This document shows positions 1 to 7,205 of a DNA stretch of 64,000 nt, piece after piece. The first letter of the stretch is position 1; every line of letters starts with the position of its first letter. A program made the position numbers and the translations under genes. The stretch spans positions 69,207-133,206 of the forward strand of contig BPJE01000002.1 of NCBI GenBank assembly GCA_026004455.1. The letters run 5' to 3'. The notes under the pieces are model-generated. The model made no database searches and was not told the DNA's origin. It saw only the letters and a program-made list of their open reading frames with translations. Origin of the DNA: Patescibacteria group bacterium. Lineage in GTDB: Bacteria > Patescibacteriota > Microgenomatia > UBA1406 > GWC2-37-13.

Positions 1-1
1 T

Positions 2-1036
2 GAACTTATTAAAACTGAAATTTTAATAAGTTTATTTAAATTTAATCTTTTCCAATCACTACATAATTATGTAAAAAAAATTATTACCAATGAAAAACTA
101 CAAAAAATTTTAGAATACACAACAGTTTTTTTAGGAGGCTCGCCTTATAACACACCAGCTTTTTATCAATTAGTAACTCATGCTGATTTTAATTTAGGTA
201 TATATTATCCTAAAGGTGGAATTTATCAAATAATCGAAGCTTTAAAAAAATTATGCCAAGAATATAAAGTAAAAATTATTACTAATCAATCAGTAAAAAA
301 ATTATTTTTTCAAAATAAAAAAATTATTGCCGTTGAAACAAATAAAAAAAATAAATATTTTGGGGATATCTTTATTGTTAATGCTGATTATCCTTTTTTT
401 GAGACCAATCTTATTCCAAAAGAATATCAAACTTATAAAAAAAATTATTGGCAAAAGAAAGTTTTTTCACCATCAGCATTTTTAATATATTTTGGAATAA
501 AAGATGAGTTAAAAAATAGTGATCATCATAATCTTTATTTTACCGAAGATTGGTCAAAACATTTTGATAATGTTTACTTAACAAAAAAAATTCCAGAAAA
601 TCCATCTTTTTATTATCATATTCCCTCGAAAACAGATCCAAATATGGCACCAAAAAATCATCATAGCGTAATGATTCTGGTTCCAATGCCACCTGGACTT
701 TATCTAAACAAAATTCAAAGTGAAAATTTTTATAAAAAAATAATAAAAAAGTTTGCTGATTTAAATAATATTAAAAACATCGAAGAAAAAATAATTGTAA
801 GAAAAATTTTTCAAGCTAAAGATTTTCTAAACGATTATAACGCTTACAATGGTAGTGCTTTTGGAATTGCTCACACTTTATTTCAAACTGCTTTATTTAG
901 ACCAAGAAATTACTCAAAAAAAATCAATAATCTTTTTTATGTCGGTCATCATACTAATCCAGGTGTTGGTATGCCTCCGGTTTTAATTTCTGCTCAAATC
1001 GTTTATAATCTCATAAAAAAATATGAAAAACAGTAG
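2..1036 (+). CDS. crtI: Phytoene desaturase (CrtI-type), 3' part of gene
   Basis: The reading frame is open from the window edge to the stop at 1036, so the N-terminal FAD-binding part lies outside the window. CrtI enzymes introduce the double bonds that turn phytoene into lycopene, using FAD at the membrane. The C-terminal third shows the family signature: a GSAFGIAHTLFQ stretch, then RPRNYS, then a GHHTNPGVGMPPVLISAQ segment that matches the conserved end of CrtI-type carotenoid desaturases. It overlaps the next gene by 14 bases, which indicates one transcript with the phytoene synthase. The family is clear. Whether it makes lycopene or a less desaturated product cannot be told from sequence. 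Confidence 0.93.
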   Translation, partial: ELIKTEILISLFKFNLFQSLHNYVKKIITNEKLQKILEYTTVFLGGSPYNTPAFYQLVTHADFNLGIYYPKGGIYQIIEALKKLCQEYKVKIITNQSVKKLFFQNKKIIAVETNKKNKYFGDIFIVNADYPFFETNLIPKEYQTYKKNYWQKKVFSPSAFLIYFGIKDELKNSDHHNLYFTEDWSKHFDNVYLTKKIPENPSFYYHIPSKTDPNMAPKNHHSVMILVPMPPGLYLNKIQSENFYKKIIKKFADLNNIKNIEEKIIVRKIFQAKDFLNDYNAYNGSAFGIAHTLFQTALFRPRNYSKKINNLFYVGHHTNPGVGMPPVLISAQIVYNLIKKYEKQ

Positions 1037-1874
1037 TAATATTTATAGAAAAATTACAAAAAAATATACGAAAACTTTTTATTACTCAACATTATTTTTT
1101 CCACAAGATATAAGAGATAAAATTTTTTTGCTTTATTCATTTGTTAGGATCATTGATAATTTTGTTGACAAGAAAAAACCAGATAAAAAAAATTTTTTTA
1201 TCTACAAAAACGAATTGAGAAATTTTGTTGAAAATAACAAAGTATCAAAAATAAAGATCATTAATGATTTTGGCAAATTGGTAAAAGAATATAATTTAAA
1301 AAAAGAAGTTTATGACTATCTTTTAACTCAGGAAAAAGAAATAAAAATAAAAAAATACAAGACTTTTGACGATTTTTTAAATTTCACATACGGAGTTGCT
1401 GGTGTAATTGGGATAATGATTGCTAAAATTCTAAAATTACCAAAAAATTCTTACGAATATGCAAAAAAACTAGGTCAATCATTGCAAATTATTAACAATA
1501 TAAGAGATATCTATGAAGATAGTAAAATAAAAAAAATTTATATACCAAGAGAAGTACTAAATAAATTTAATTTAAATCATAAAAACTTCTTAAAAAAAGA
1601 AAAAAGAAAAAATTTATATTTACTAATTAACTATTTTTTAAATTATGCCTTTAAAATTCAAAATGAAGCAAAAACTTACTTTAAATATTTTGATAAACAA
1701 ATTTTATTACCAATAAAAGTAGCAACAGATTTATATAAAAATATTGGTTTAAAAATATCAAAAAATCCAGAAATAATATTTAATAAATCAAAAGTTAAAC
1801 CAAGTAAATTGGAAATATTTTTAATAGTTATTAAAAACTTTATTTTAATTTATGGATTTAATAAAAAAAATTAA
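1023..1874 (+). CDS. crtB: Phytoene synthase (squalene/phytoene synthase family)
   Basis: This 283-residue protein should join two geranylgeranyl diphosphates head to head to make phytoene, the first dedicated carotenoid step. Two acidic Mg-binding motifs are visible: DNFVD at residues 45-49 and RDIYED at about 161-166, followed by the typical YIPREVL segment. The N-terminal YTKTFYYSTLFFP stretch matches the family's substrate-pocket helix. Length is normal for bacterial CrtB. It overlaps the desaturase upstream by 14 bases and the prenyl transferase downstream by 23 bases. Squalene or diapophytoene synthase is the alternative, but the desaturase, prenyl transferase and lycopene cyclase neighbours favour phytoene. 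Confidence 0.93.
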   Translation: MKNSSNIYRKITKKYTKTFYYSTLFFPQDIRDKIFLLYSFVRIIDNFVDKKKPDKKNFFIYKNELRNFVENNKVSKIKIINDFGKLVKEYNLKKEVYDYLLTQEKEIKIKKYKTFDDFLNFTYGVAGVIGIMIAKILKLPKNSYEYAKKLGQSLQIINNIRDIYEDSKIKKIYIPREVLNKFNLNHKNFLKKEKRKNLYLLINYFLNYAFKIQNEAKTYFKYFDKQILLPIKVATDLYKNIGLKISKNPEIIFNKSKVKPSKLEIFLIVIKNFILIYGFNKKN

Positions 1875-2904
1875 AACTAAAAGAGAAAAAATTTTTTTAT
1901 TTTTAGATAAAAAAATCAAAGATCATCAATATTTATTTGAAACTTACGATAAAAATAAAAATGAATATTTTGAGTTATTAAAAAATTTTATCAAAAGAGG
2001 AAAAGGAATCAGGGGTGCTTTAGTTTTATTAACTGATGAAATATTTGATGATAAAAAAATTGACGAATTAAATTTGCTTTATTTAGCCTCTTTTTTTGAG
2101 ATTATGCATTCAGTTTTACTTATCCATGATGATTTTATGGACAATGATAAATTTAGAAGAAATGAAAAAACTATAAACTATTATTTTTATAATCAATTTA
2201 ACAATCTTAAAAAAAATCAAAATCATTTAGCTAATTCATTAGCAGTGAATATCGGAGATATAGGTTTTTTTATTGGATTTGATTTCTTTAATAAAATAAA
2301 TAGTGATTATAAAAATAAAAAAAAAATATTCTCATTTATTGTATCAGAATATATAAAAGTAGCATTAGCACAAACTGATGATGTTATTTTTAGTCAAACT
2401 AATATTGAACCTGATATTGACACAATAAAAAAAATTTATCTTCATAAAACTGCTCGTTATACTTTTGTCTTACCCATTATTTCAACTTTATATCTTAAAA
2501 AAAATAATCTTTATAAAAATAAAAATTTGATAACTATTCTTGAAGATTTAGGATTAGTTTTTCAAATTACTGATGATTTTATTGGTTTTTTATCTGATGA
2601 AACTGGTAAAGATAAAGGGTCAGATATCAGAGAAAACAAAAAAACAATTATTAGATATTTTCTAATTGAAGAATTAAAAGATTCTTCTTTAAAAAATATT
2701 TTTGGTAAGACTAATTTGACTAATAAAGACATTTTTCAAATAAGACAATTTTATCAGCAATCAAAAACTAAAGAAAAAATTGATTTTTTATTAAAAAATA
2801 TAGAAAAGGATATTTATTCAAACTTAAAAAAAATCAACCTTCCAAAACAATTTCATCAATTAATTTTAGATTTTTTTAGTTATTTAATCGAAAGAAAAAA
2901 ATGA
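1852..2904 (+). CDS. crtE: Polyprenyl diphosphate synthase, probably geranylgeranyl diphosphate synthase
   Basis: This all-trans prenyl transferase of 350 residues extends allylic diphosphates with isopentenyl diphosphate. The first aspartate-rich motif is DDFMD at residues 93-97 and the second is DDFIG at about 241-245, both in standard places, with the downstream GKDKGSDIRENKKT segment that helps bind diphosphate. Product length is set by residues just upstream of the first motif, which I cannot read reliably. The crt context makes the C20 product the most likely one, supplying the phytoene synthase encoded just upstream. It overlaps crtB by 23 bases and the cyclase gene by 4 bases. Confidence 0.9.
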   Translation: MDLIKKIKTKREKIFLFLDKKIKDHQYLFETYDKNKNEYFELLKNFIKRGKGIRGALVLLTDEIFDDKKIDELNLLYLASFFEIMHSVLLIHDDFMDNDKFRRNEKTINYYFYNQFNNLKKNQNHLANSLAVNIGDIGFFIGFDFFNKINSDYKNKKKIFSFIVSEYIKVALAQTDDVIFSQTNIEPDIDTIKKIYLHKTARYTFVLPIISTLYLKKNNLYKNKNLITILEDLGLVFQITDDFIGFLSDETGKDKGSDIRENKKTIIRYFLIEELKDSSLKNIFGKTNLTNKDIFQIRQFYQQSKTKEKIDFLLKNIEKDIYSNLKKINLPKQFHQLILDFFSYLIERKK

Positions 2905-3572
2905 AGTTTGAATACTTAATTTTTAATTTAATTATTTTTTTATCGCCATTATTATCATTTTTTATTTATCCAAAAATAATTTATCCTTTTAATCTAATTT
3001 CAATTTTATCAATTACTATATCCTCCTTGATATTTATTTTTCATGATATTTTAGTAACAAATCGTTGGTGGAAGTTTAATGAAAAATATATTATTAATAA
3101 AATTAAAATTTTAAATTTACCAATTGAAGAAGTTTTATTTTTCTTTATTGTTGGTTTTTCTTGTTTAACTTTATGGATTAACTTAAGACTACTTGAATTA
3201 AAATTAAATTTAAATTTTTATCTTTTATATTTTTTTATTTTTATTTATTATCTGTATATTTTTTTAAAATTTAAAAAACCTTATACAAAAATTGTTACTT
3301 CTTTTTATTTGTTTTTAATAACTTTAGATTTAATATTAAAAACAAAATTAATATTAAATAATTTATTTTTTATTTTTTTATTAATATTTTTTTTACTAAC
3401 TCTAATATTTAACTTGTATCTTACTAAAAGACCTGTTGTCATTTATAATCAAACTTTTTTAAGCGGTAAAAAAATTTTAACAATTCCTATTGAAGATTTT
3501 TTATATGGAATAAATTTTATTTATTTACTTGTCATTATTTATGAATTTTTATTAAGACTTTCAATCTTTTGA
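2901..3572 (+). CDS. Lycopene cyclase, fused CrtYc/CrtYd-type membrane protein
   Basis: This 223-residue, multi-pass membrane protein carries two copies of the lycopene cyclase domain in one chain. The first half has NRWWKFNEKYI followed by LPIEEVLFF. The second half has YNQTFLSGKKILTIPIEDF. The paired PxE(E/D) motifs are the hallmark of the CrtYc/CrtYd family, known as heterodimers in actinobacteria and as fusions in archaea, Bacteroidetes and fungi. It would convert lycopene to beta-carotene or a monocyclic product. It is the last gene of the operon (4-base ATGA overlap with the prenyl transferase gene). Its 3' end overlaps the convergent photolyase gene by 34 bases. Confidence 0.88.
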   Translation: MKFEYLIFNLIIFLSPLLSFFIYPKIIYPFNLISILSITISSLIFIFHDILVTNRWWKFNEKYIINKIKILNLPIEEVLFFFIVGFSCLTLWINLRLLELKLNLNFYLLYFFIFIYYLYIFLKFKKPYTKIVTSFYLFLITLDLILKTKLILNNLFFIFLLIFFLLTLIFNLYLTKRPVVIYNQTFLSGKKILTIPIEDFLYGINFIYLLVIIYEFLLRLSIF

Positions 3573-4903
3573 AGATACACTTGCATATCAAACTTTCTTT
3601 CTAATCCTTTTTCATTCATATATCTTACCATCCCAAAAATTTTTCTTTCTCCCCATGGATGATCAAATTGACCAAAACTCCAAGCAATTCCAGCATAACC
3701 ATTTGGATCACGACCATCAAGTTCATACTTATCATTTAAATAGACTAACCATTGATAAGCTTTTTTCCAATCCAAACTCCATTCAATCACTTTTTTAGCC
3801 CAATACATTCTCATATAATTATGCATCTTTCCAGTTAAAATCATTTCTTTTTGACAAGCATTCCAATATTTATCATGAGTTAAGCCTTTCTCTAAATGTT
3901 TTAAATCATATACATAATCTCTTTTATCTAAAGCATGCTTATCTAGACTAGTAATTGACCATTTAGGTAAATTTTTCCAATTATTATAATTTTGTTCATA
4001 ATAAACAAAGTTATGTGAAAGCTCTCTCCAAACTAAAAGTTCGTTTAAAAAAGATATAAAATTTTCATCTTTTAAAGAATAATGCTTTGAAATTCCATAA
4101 ACAATCTTCACAGGAGATATAAACCCAAAATGCAAATACGGAGATAAATTTGATTGATAATCTTTTCCCGGGTCACTTCTAAATTGTTTATAAAAAGATA
4201 ATTTTTCTTCAATAAACTCTTTTAAATATTTGTCAGCTTGAGACTCACCACCAATAAATTTACTCGGTAAAACTTTATCCTTAAACTTAAGGAGATTAAA
4301 TTGTTTTTCAATATCATCAATACTTTGATTGATAATTTTTTCTTTGTTTTTAACTTCACTAATAGAAAATTTTTTTAAAAAATAGGGAATAAGTTCAAAA
4401 ATTTTTTTTCTTATTTGAAAAGCAAAATTAACTTTTTTATCACTTAATAAATTAATTGGGAAAAAAGTATTATTTTCAACTACATAAACTGGTGTACTAA
4501 TTTTTTTTATTAAAAAATTAATAAAGCTTCTTTGACTTCTTAAATAACCAAAATCAACAATTACTAATGAAGCATCATCTAAAATTTTTAAATCATCTAA
4601 AAAACTATCAACTTTTTTCAAAAAAAAGTTTGCACCTAAATTTTCTAATTTTTCTTTTAATTCTAAAATCCCTTGTTTTAAAAATTGATATTGTCGCCAA
4701 TTAGCATTTTTAATCTCTTTTAAAGAAAAAAATACTAAAAGAGGTAAATTAAAACTATTAGCTTCATCTATTGCTAATTTTAAAGAATAATTGTAATCAA
4801 TTCTTAGTCCTCGCTGAACCCAGTACAAAACATGCTTATTTTTTTCACTCTTTTTTTCTGTGTTATATTTTTTAATTCTTATCAACAAATTATCATCATT
4901 CAT
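3539..4903 (-). CDS. phr: Class II CPD photolyase
   Basis: Flavoprotein that uses blue light to split cyclobutane pyrimidine dimers. The C-terminal FAD domain shows class II signatures: GKMHNYMRMYWAKK, then LNDKYELDGRDPNGYAG, then a WGERKIFGMVRYM stretch. The N-terminal photolyase domain starts with VLYWVQRGLRID. I place the start at 4903 rather than at an upstream in-frame ATG at 4999. The longer version would overlap the rhomboid gene by 89 bases and add a non-conserved hydrophobic leader. From 4903 the protein is 454 residues, the usual class II length. Seven bases separate it from rhomboid, so the two are probably cotranscribed. Its position beside carotenoid genes suggests a light-exposed habitat. 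Confidence 0.93.
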   Translation of the reverse strand: MNDDNLLIRIKKYNTEKKSEKNKHVLYWVQRGLRIDYNYSLKLAIDEANSFNLPLLVFFSLKEIKNANWRQYQFLKQGILELKEKLENLGANFFLKKVDSFLDDLKILDDASLVIVDFGYLRSQRSFINFLIKKISTPVYVVENNTFFPINLLSDKKVNFAFQIRKKIFELIPYFLKKFSISEVKNKEKIINQSIDDIEKQFNLLKFKDKVLPSKFIGGESQADKYLKEFIEEKLSFYKQFRSDPGKDYQSNLSPYLHFGFISPVKIVYGISKHYSLKDENFISFLNELLVWRELSHNFVYYEQNYNNWKNLPKWSITSLDKHALDKRDYVYDLKHLEKGLTHDKYWNACQKEMILTGKMHNYMRMYWAKKVIEWSLDWKKAYQWLVYLNDKYELDGRDPNGYAGIAWSFGQFDHPWGERKIFGMVRYMNEKGLERKFDMQVYLQKIESLNKNS

Positions 4904-4910
4904 AAAATTA

Positions 4911-5558
4911 TTATCTATAAAATTTTTTAACAAAATAATATCCAAATAAAAATCCACCGATATGAGCAAACCAAGCCACGCCTCCTTGTTGAATATCAAA
5001 AGTAACTAAAGATCCTAATCCAGAAAAAACTTGAATAAAAAACCAATATCCCAAAAAAAACCAAGCAGGTAGCTTAATTAAATGAAAAAAACCAAAAAAA
5101 CTAGGTACAATAGCCTCTATATTTGATCTTTTAAAAAAAACAATATAAGCTCCAGCAACACCAGAAATTGCACCAGATGCCCCAATCATTGGGATGTCGC
5201 TATTAAAATTAAAAATTAACTGAAAAAAAACAGCTAAAAATCCAGCCAATAAATAAAAAACAAAATAAAAAAAATGACCAAGCCTATCTTCAACATTGTC
5301 ACCAAAAATATGCAAAAACCAAAGATTAGAAATAAGATGAAAAAAACCACCATGAAGAAAAATTGAAAATAAAATATATTTATAAGAATCAAGATCTAAA
5401 AAATTAAATCGTGAAGGAATAAAACCATATTGAAAAATAAAATCTTCAAAATTAGAAGCTGATATTTGAAGCAAAAAAACAAAAATCGTTGTTATAATAA
5501 TCAAATAATTAACGAAAGGAAAACTTCGTCTTGGAGTAGAATCGCGAATTGGAAACAT
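4911..5558 (-). CDS. Rhomboid-family intramembrane serine protease
   Basis: This 215-residue polytopic membrane protein cleaves substrates within the bilayer. The catalytic serine lies in GASGAISG (Ser128) and the catalytic histidine in WFAHIGGFLFG (His199). HGGFFHLISNLWFLHIFG at about 69-86 is the conserved transmembrane-2 signature. The substrate cannot be inferred. The start at 5558 is supported by a TATAAT box at 5565-5570 on the same strand, ending 6 nt before the ATG with no Shine-Dalgarno motif, so the transcript is probably leaderless. It diverges from the Pus10-like gene, and photolyase follows 7 bases downstream. Confidence 0.92.
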   Translation of the reverse strand: MFPIRDSTPRRSFPFVNYLIIITTIFVFLLQISASNFEDFIFQYGFIPSRFNFLDLDSYKYILFSIFLHGGFFHLISNLWFLHIFGDNVEDRLGHFFYFVFYLLAGFLAVFFQLIFNFNSDIPMIGASGAISGVAGAYIVFFKRSNIEAIVPSFFGFFHLIKLPAWFFLGYWFFIQVFSGLGSLVTFDIQQGGVAWFAHIGGFLFGYYFVKKFYR

Positions 5559-5578
5559 TTAATAATTATATATAAAAA

Positions 5579-6511
5579 ATGTTAAAAAATAACCTTTTAA
5601 ATTTTTTTTATCAAAAAATAAAACAACAATTAAAAAAATATCAATTCCAAACTTTTCTTCTTGGAATAAAAAACAACAATCTTAATGAAAATCAAAAAAA
5701 GAAAATAAAAATTGAGCTAGGAAGATTACTTGAAAAAACATTAGAAAAAAAAGTTGATTTTAAAAATCCTGATATTTTAATTGAGATTGATACTGAAAAT
5801 AAAAAAATTAATTTAAAAATTAAATCTCTTTATATTTTTGGCTATTATGAAAAAATAAAAGCCGGCATACCTCAAACTTTTTGGCATAAAAAAAGATATC
5901 AAACATCGGTACAAGAAGAAATCGGCAATATTATCTTATCCTATACTCAAGGTGACTCTCATAGTTTTCATGGTTGCGGAAGAGAGGATATTGATGTAAA
6001 AACAATTGGTAGTGGTAGACCTTTTGTTATTGAAATAAAAAATCCAAAAATAAGAAATATTGATTTAAAAAAAATTGAAGATGAAATTAATAAAAAATCA
6101 ACATATGTCAAAGTTCATAATCTTGAATTTTCAAACAAAGAAAAAATTAACGAAATCAAAAAAGCCACTCCAGATAAGACATATCAAGCAAAAGTTTTAC
6201 TTGAAAAAGAAGTTGACAAAAAAACTTTAATTGCTGCTTGTCAAAAATTAACTAACATCACTATCAATCAACAAACACCAACAAGAGTTTTAAGGCGAAG
6301 AGCAAATCTACTAAGAAAAAGAAAAGTATATTATTTCAAACTTTTAAAATATCATCCATTAATACCTATTTTTGAGATAAAAACTCAATCAGGTACTTAT
6401 ATAAAAGAGCTTGTTAGTGGTGATAATCAAAGAACAAGACCATCTCTATCAGAGATCCTTTCTCAAAAAACAATTGTCACTGAGTTAATTGTCGTAAAAA
6501 TAGATTATTAA
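5579..6511 (+). CDS. pus10: Pus10-family tRNA pseudouridine synthase
   Basis: Pus10 enzymes of archaea and eukaryotes make pseudouridine 54/55 in the tRNA T-loop. This 310-residue protein has the catalytic-domain signature HGCGREDIDVKTIGSGRPF (catalytic Asp is one of D137/D139) followed by VIEIKNPK. The C-terminus has YIKELVSGDNQRTRPSLSEI, which corresponds to the Pus10 KExVxGDxxRTxPS block. It is shorter than archaeal homologues (about 400 residues or more), and I see no N-terminal zinc-binding CxxC pairs, so only a reduced N-terminal RNA-binding part remains. The bacterial equivalent is TruB. A Pus10 here suggests transfer or replacement. The ATG lies a few nt after a TATA-rich box. Confidence 0.82.
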   Translation: MLKNNLLNFFYQKIKQQLKKYQFQTFLLGIKNNNLNENQKKKIKIELGRLLEKTLEKKVDFKNPDILIEIDTENKKINLKIKSLYIFGYYEKIKAGIPQTFWHKKRYQTSVQEEIGNIILSYTQGDSHSFHGCGREDIDVKTIGSGRPFVIEIKNPKIRNIDLKKIEDEINKKSTYVKVHNLEFSNKEKINEIKKATPDKTYQAKVLLEKEVDKKTLIAACQKLTNITINQQTPTRVLRRRANLLRKRKVYYFKLLKYHPLIPIFEIKTQSGTYIKELVSGDNQRTRPSLSEILSQKTIVTELIVVKIDY

Positions 6512-6516
6512 AAAGG

Positions 6517-6522
6517 TATAAT
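6517..6522 (+). promoter_or_regulatory. -10 box upstream of the tRNA-Ser 5' remnant
   Basis: A perfect TATAAT sits 28 nt before the broken tRNA-Ser half at 6551. I see no good -35 at normal spacing. It plausibly was the promoter of the original tRNA-Ser gene. It may now drive a transcript that runs through the remnant, the GIY-YIG gene and the intact tRNA-Ser. Confidence 0.45.
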
Positions 6523-6550
6523 ATAAAGATAAAAAGTAGCTTAGAATAGA

Positions 6551-6628
6551 GGAGAGGTGCGAGAGTGGTTTAATCGGCACGACCTGGTCGCCTAAAACGG
6601 CGACCCGCCGTCTTAGGCGGGAGAGCGT
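6551..6628 (+). pseudogene. Broken tRNA-Ser 5' half with two hairpins inserted in the anticodon loop
   Basis: The first 31 bases (6551-6581) are identical to the 5' end of the intact tRNA-Ser at 6895, covering the acceptor 5' strand, the D-arm and the start of the anticodon stem. After one extra A the copy continues CCTGG. It is then interrupted by two abutting hairpins: GGTCGCC-TAAAAC-GGCGACC at 6586-6605 and CCCGCC-GTCTTA-GGCGGG at 6604-6621. The tRNA sequence resumes as GAGAGCGT and stops. The variable arm, T-arm and 3' acceptor strand are missing. The hairpins belong to a short palindrome family seen elsewhere in the window. It is not a functional tRNA. Confidence 0.85.
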
Positions 6629-6655
6629 AATAAAAATATAATTTTGTTTAATTTA

Positions 6656-6895
6656 ATGTTTTATTATATTTACGTTCTAAAAAGCTTAAAAGACGGTAAT
6701 TTATATATCGGTAAAACAAAAGATTTGAAAAAAAGATTAAAATATCACAATCAAGGTTTAGTATTGGCAACAAAAAATAGAAGACCTTTAAAACTTGTTT
6801 ATTATGAAGCGTATACCAATAAAGAAAAATGGAGTAAACAAGAACTTTTTTATAAAACAGGAATTGGTAGAGAAACATTAAGACATAAATTGTAG
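6656..6895 (+). CDS. GIY-YIG nuclease-family small protein
   Basis: A 79-residue single-domain GIY-YIG protein of the YhbQ/UvrC-N type. The core is YYIYVLKSLKDGNLYIGKT, followed by the catalytic-type arginine and histidine in LKKRLKYHNQG and the metal-binding glutamate in KQELFYKTGIGRETL, so all key residues appear to be present. I prefer the Met at 6656 (MFYYIYVLKS) over 6644 because it matches the normal family start. The gene lies between a broken tRNA-Ser 5' half and an intact tRNA-Ser, and the last base of its TAG stop is the first base of that tRNA. This suggests a mobile or homing role, but housekeeping GIY-YIG proteins of this size also exist. Confidence 0.88.
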   Translation: MFYYIYVLKSLKDGNLYIGKTKDLKKRLKYHNQGLVLATKNRRPLKLVYYEAYTNKEKWSKQELFYKTGIGRETLRHKL

Positions 6896-6981
6896 GAGAG
6901 GTGCGAGAGTGGTTTAATCGGCACGCCTGGAGAGCGTGTGTGACGGAGACGTCACCGCGGGTTCGAATCCCGCCCTCTCCG
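6895..6981 (+). tRNA. tRNA-Ser (anticodon GGA)
   Basis: A complete 87-nt class II tRNA. The acceptor stem is GGAGAGG/CCTCTCC and the anticodon stem CACGC/GCGTG encloses the loop CTGGAGA, which gives anticodon GGA (serine codons UCC/UCU). A long variable arm GTGACGGAGACGTCAC and a T-arm GCGGGTTCGAATCCCGC complete it. The discriminator is G and CCA is not encoded. The 5' end overlaps the stop codon of the GIY-YIG gene by one base, and a truncated copy of its 5' half lies 344 bases upstream. Confidence 0.97.
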
Positions 6982-7025
6982 CAAAATTAAAAAAATCGAA
7001 TCTATTTTATTAACTGACTCTGCAG

Positions 7026-7085
7026 ACAGAATTCCTCCCACACCCCCCCTTCCGCCCATCTCGCCTTAAACCAAAGCGAAAAGAC
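7026..7085 (-). repeat. Island-boundary repeat, left inverted copy
   Basis: Read on the minus strand, this contains CTTTTCGCTTTGGTTTAAGG, then GCGAGATGGGCGGAA, then GTGGGAGGAATTC. It aligns with the right-hand copy at 9951-10070 (CTTTTCGCTTCCGCTTCAAG, GCGAGGCGGGCGGAA, TCGGGAGAATTC) in opposite orientation. It marks the left edge of the G+C-richer island just downstream of tRNA-Ser. Nothing recognisable lies between it and 7206 apart from a 30-codon open stretch at 7109-7201. Confidence 0.6.
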
Positions 7086-7205
7086 AAACTACCAAAGAAT
7101 CTGAAAAAATGTCGGCTTCAACTTTATTAAGGCCAGAAGCGGGCTTTTATTTACTGAATCAAAATTTTTTTGATATCTTCATTGAAGAATTGTTAAAATA
7201 ACCTT

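Noticed and set aside
4904-4999. Longer N-terminus for the photolyase
   Set aside because: The upstream in-frame ATG lies within the rhomboid gene and adds a non-conserved hydrophobic leader; the ATG at 4903 matches the family start.
6551-6628. Group I intron in the tRNA-Ser anticodon loop
   Set aside because: The insert in the broken copy is only two short hairpins with no intron core elements, and the 3' half of that tRNA is missing, so nothing could be spliced.
7109-7201. 30-codon open stretch (MSASTLLRPEAGFYLLNQNF...)
   Set aside because: It reads like the tail of a protein, but no family could be named and it is too short to support as a gene.
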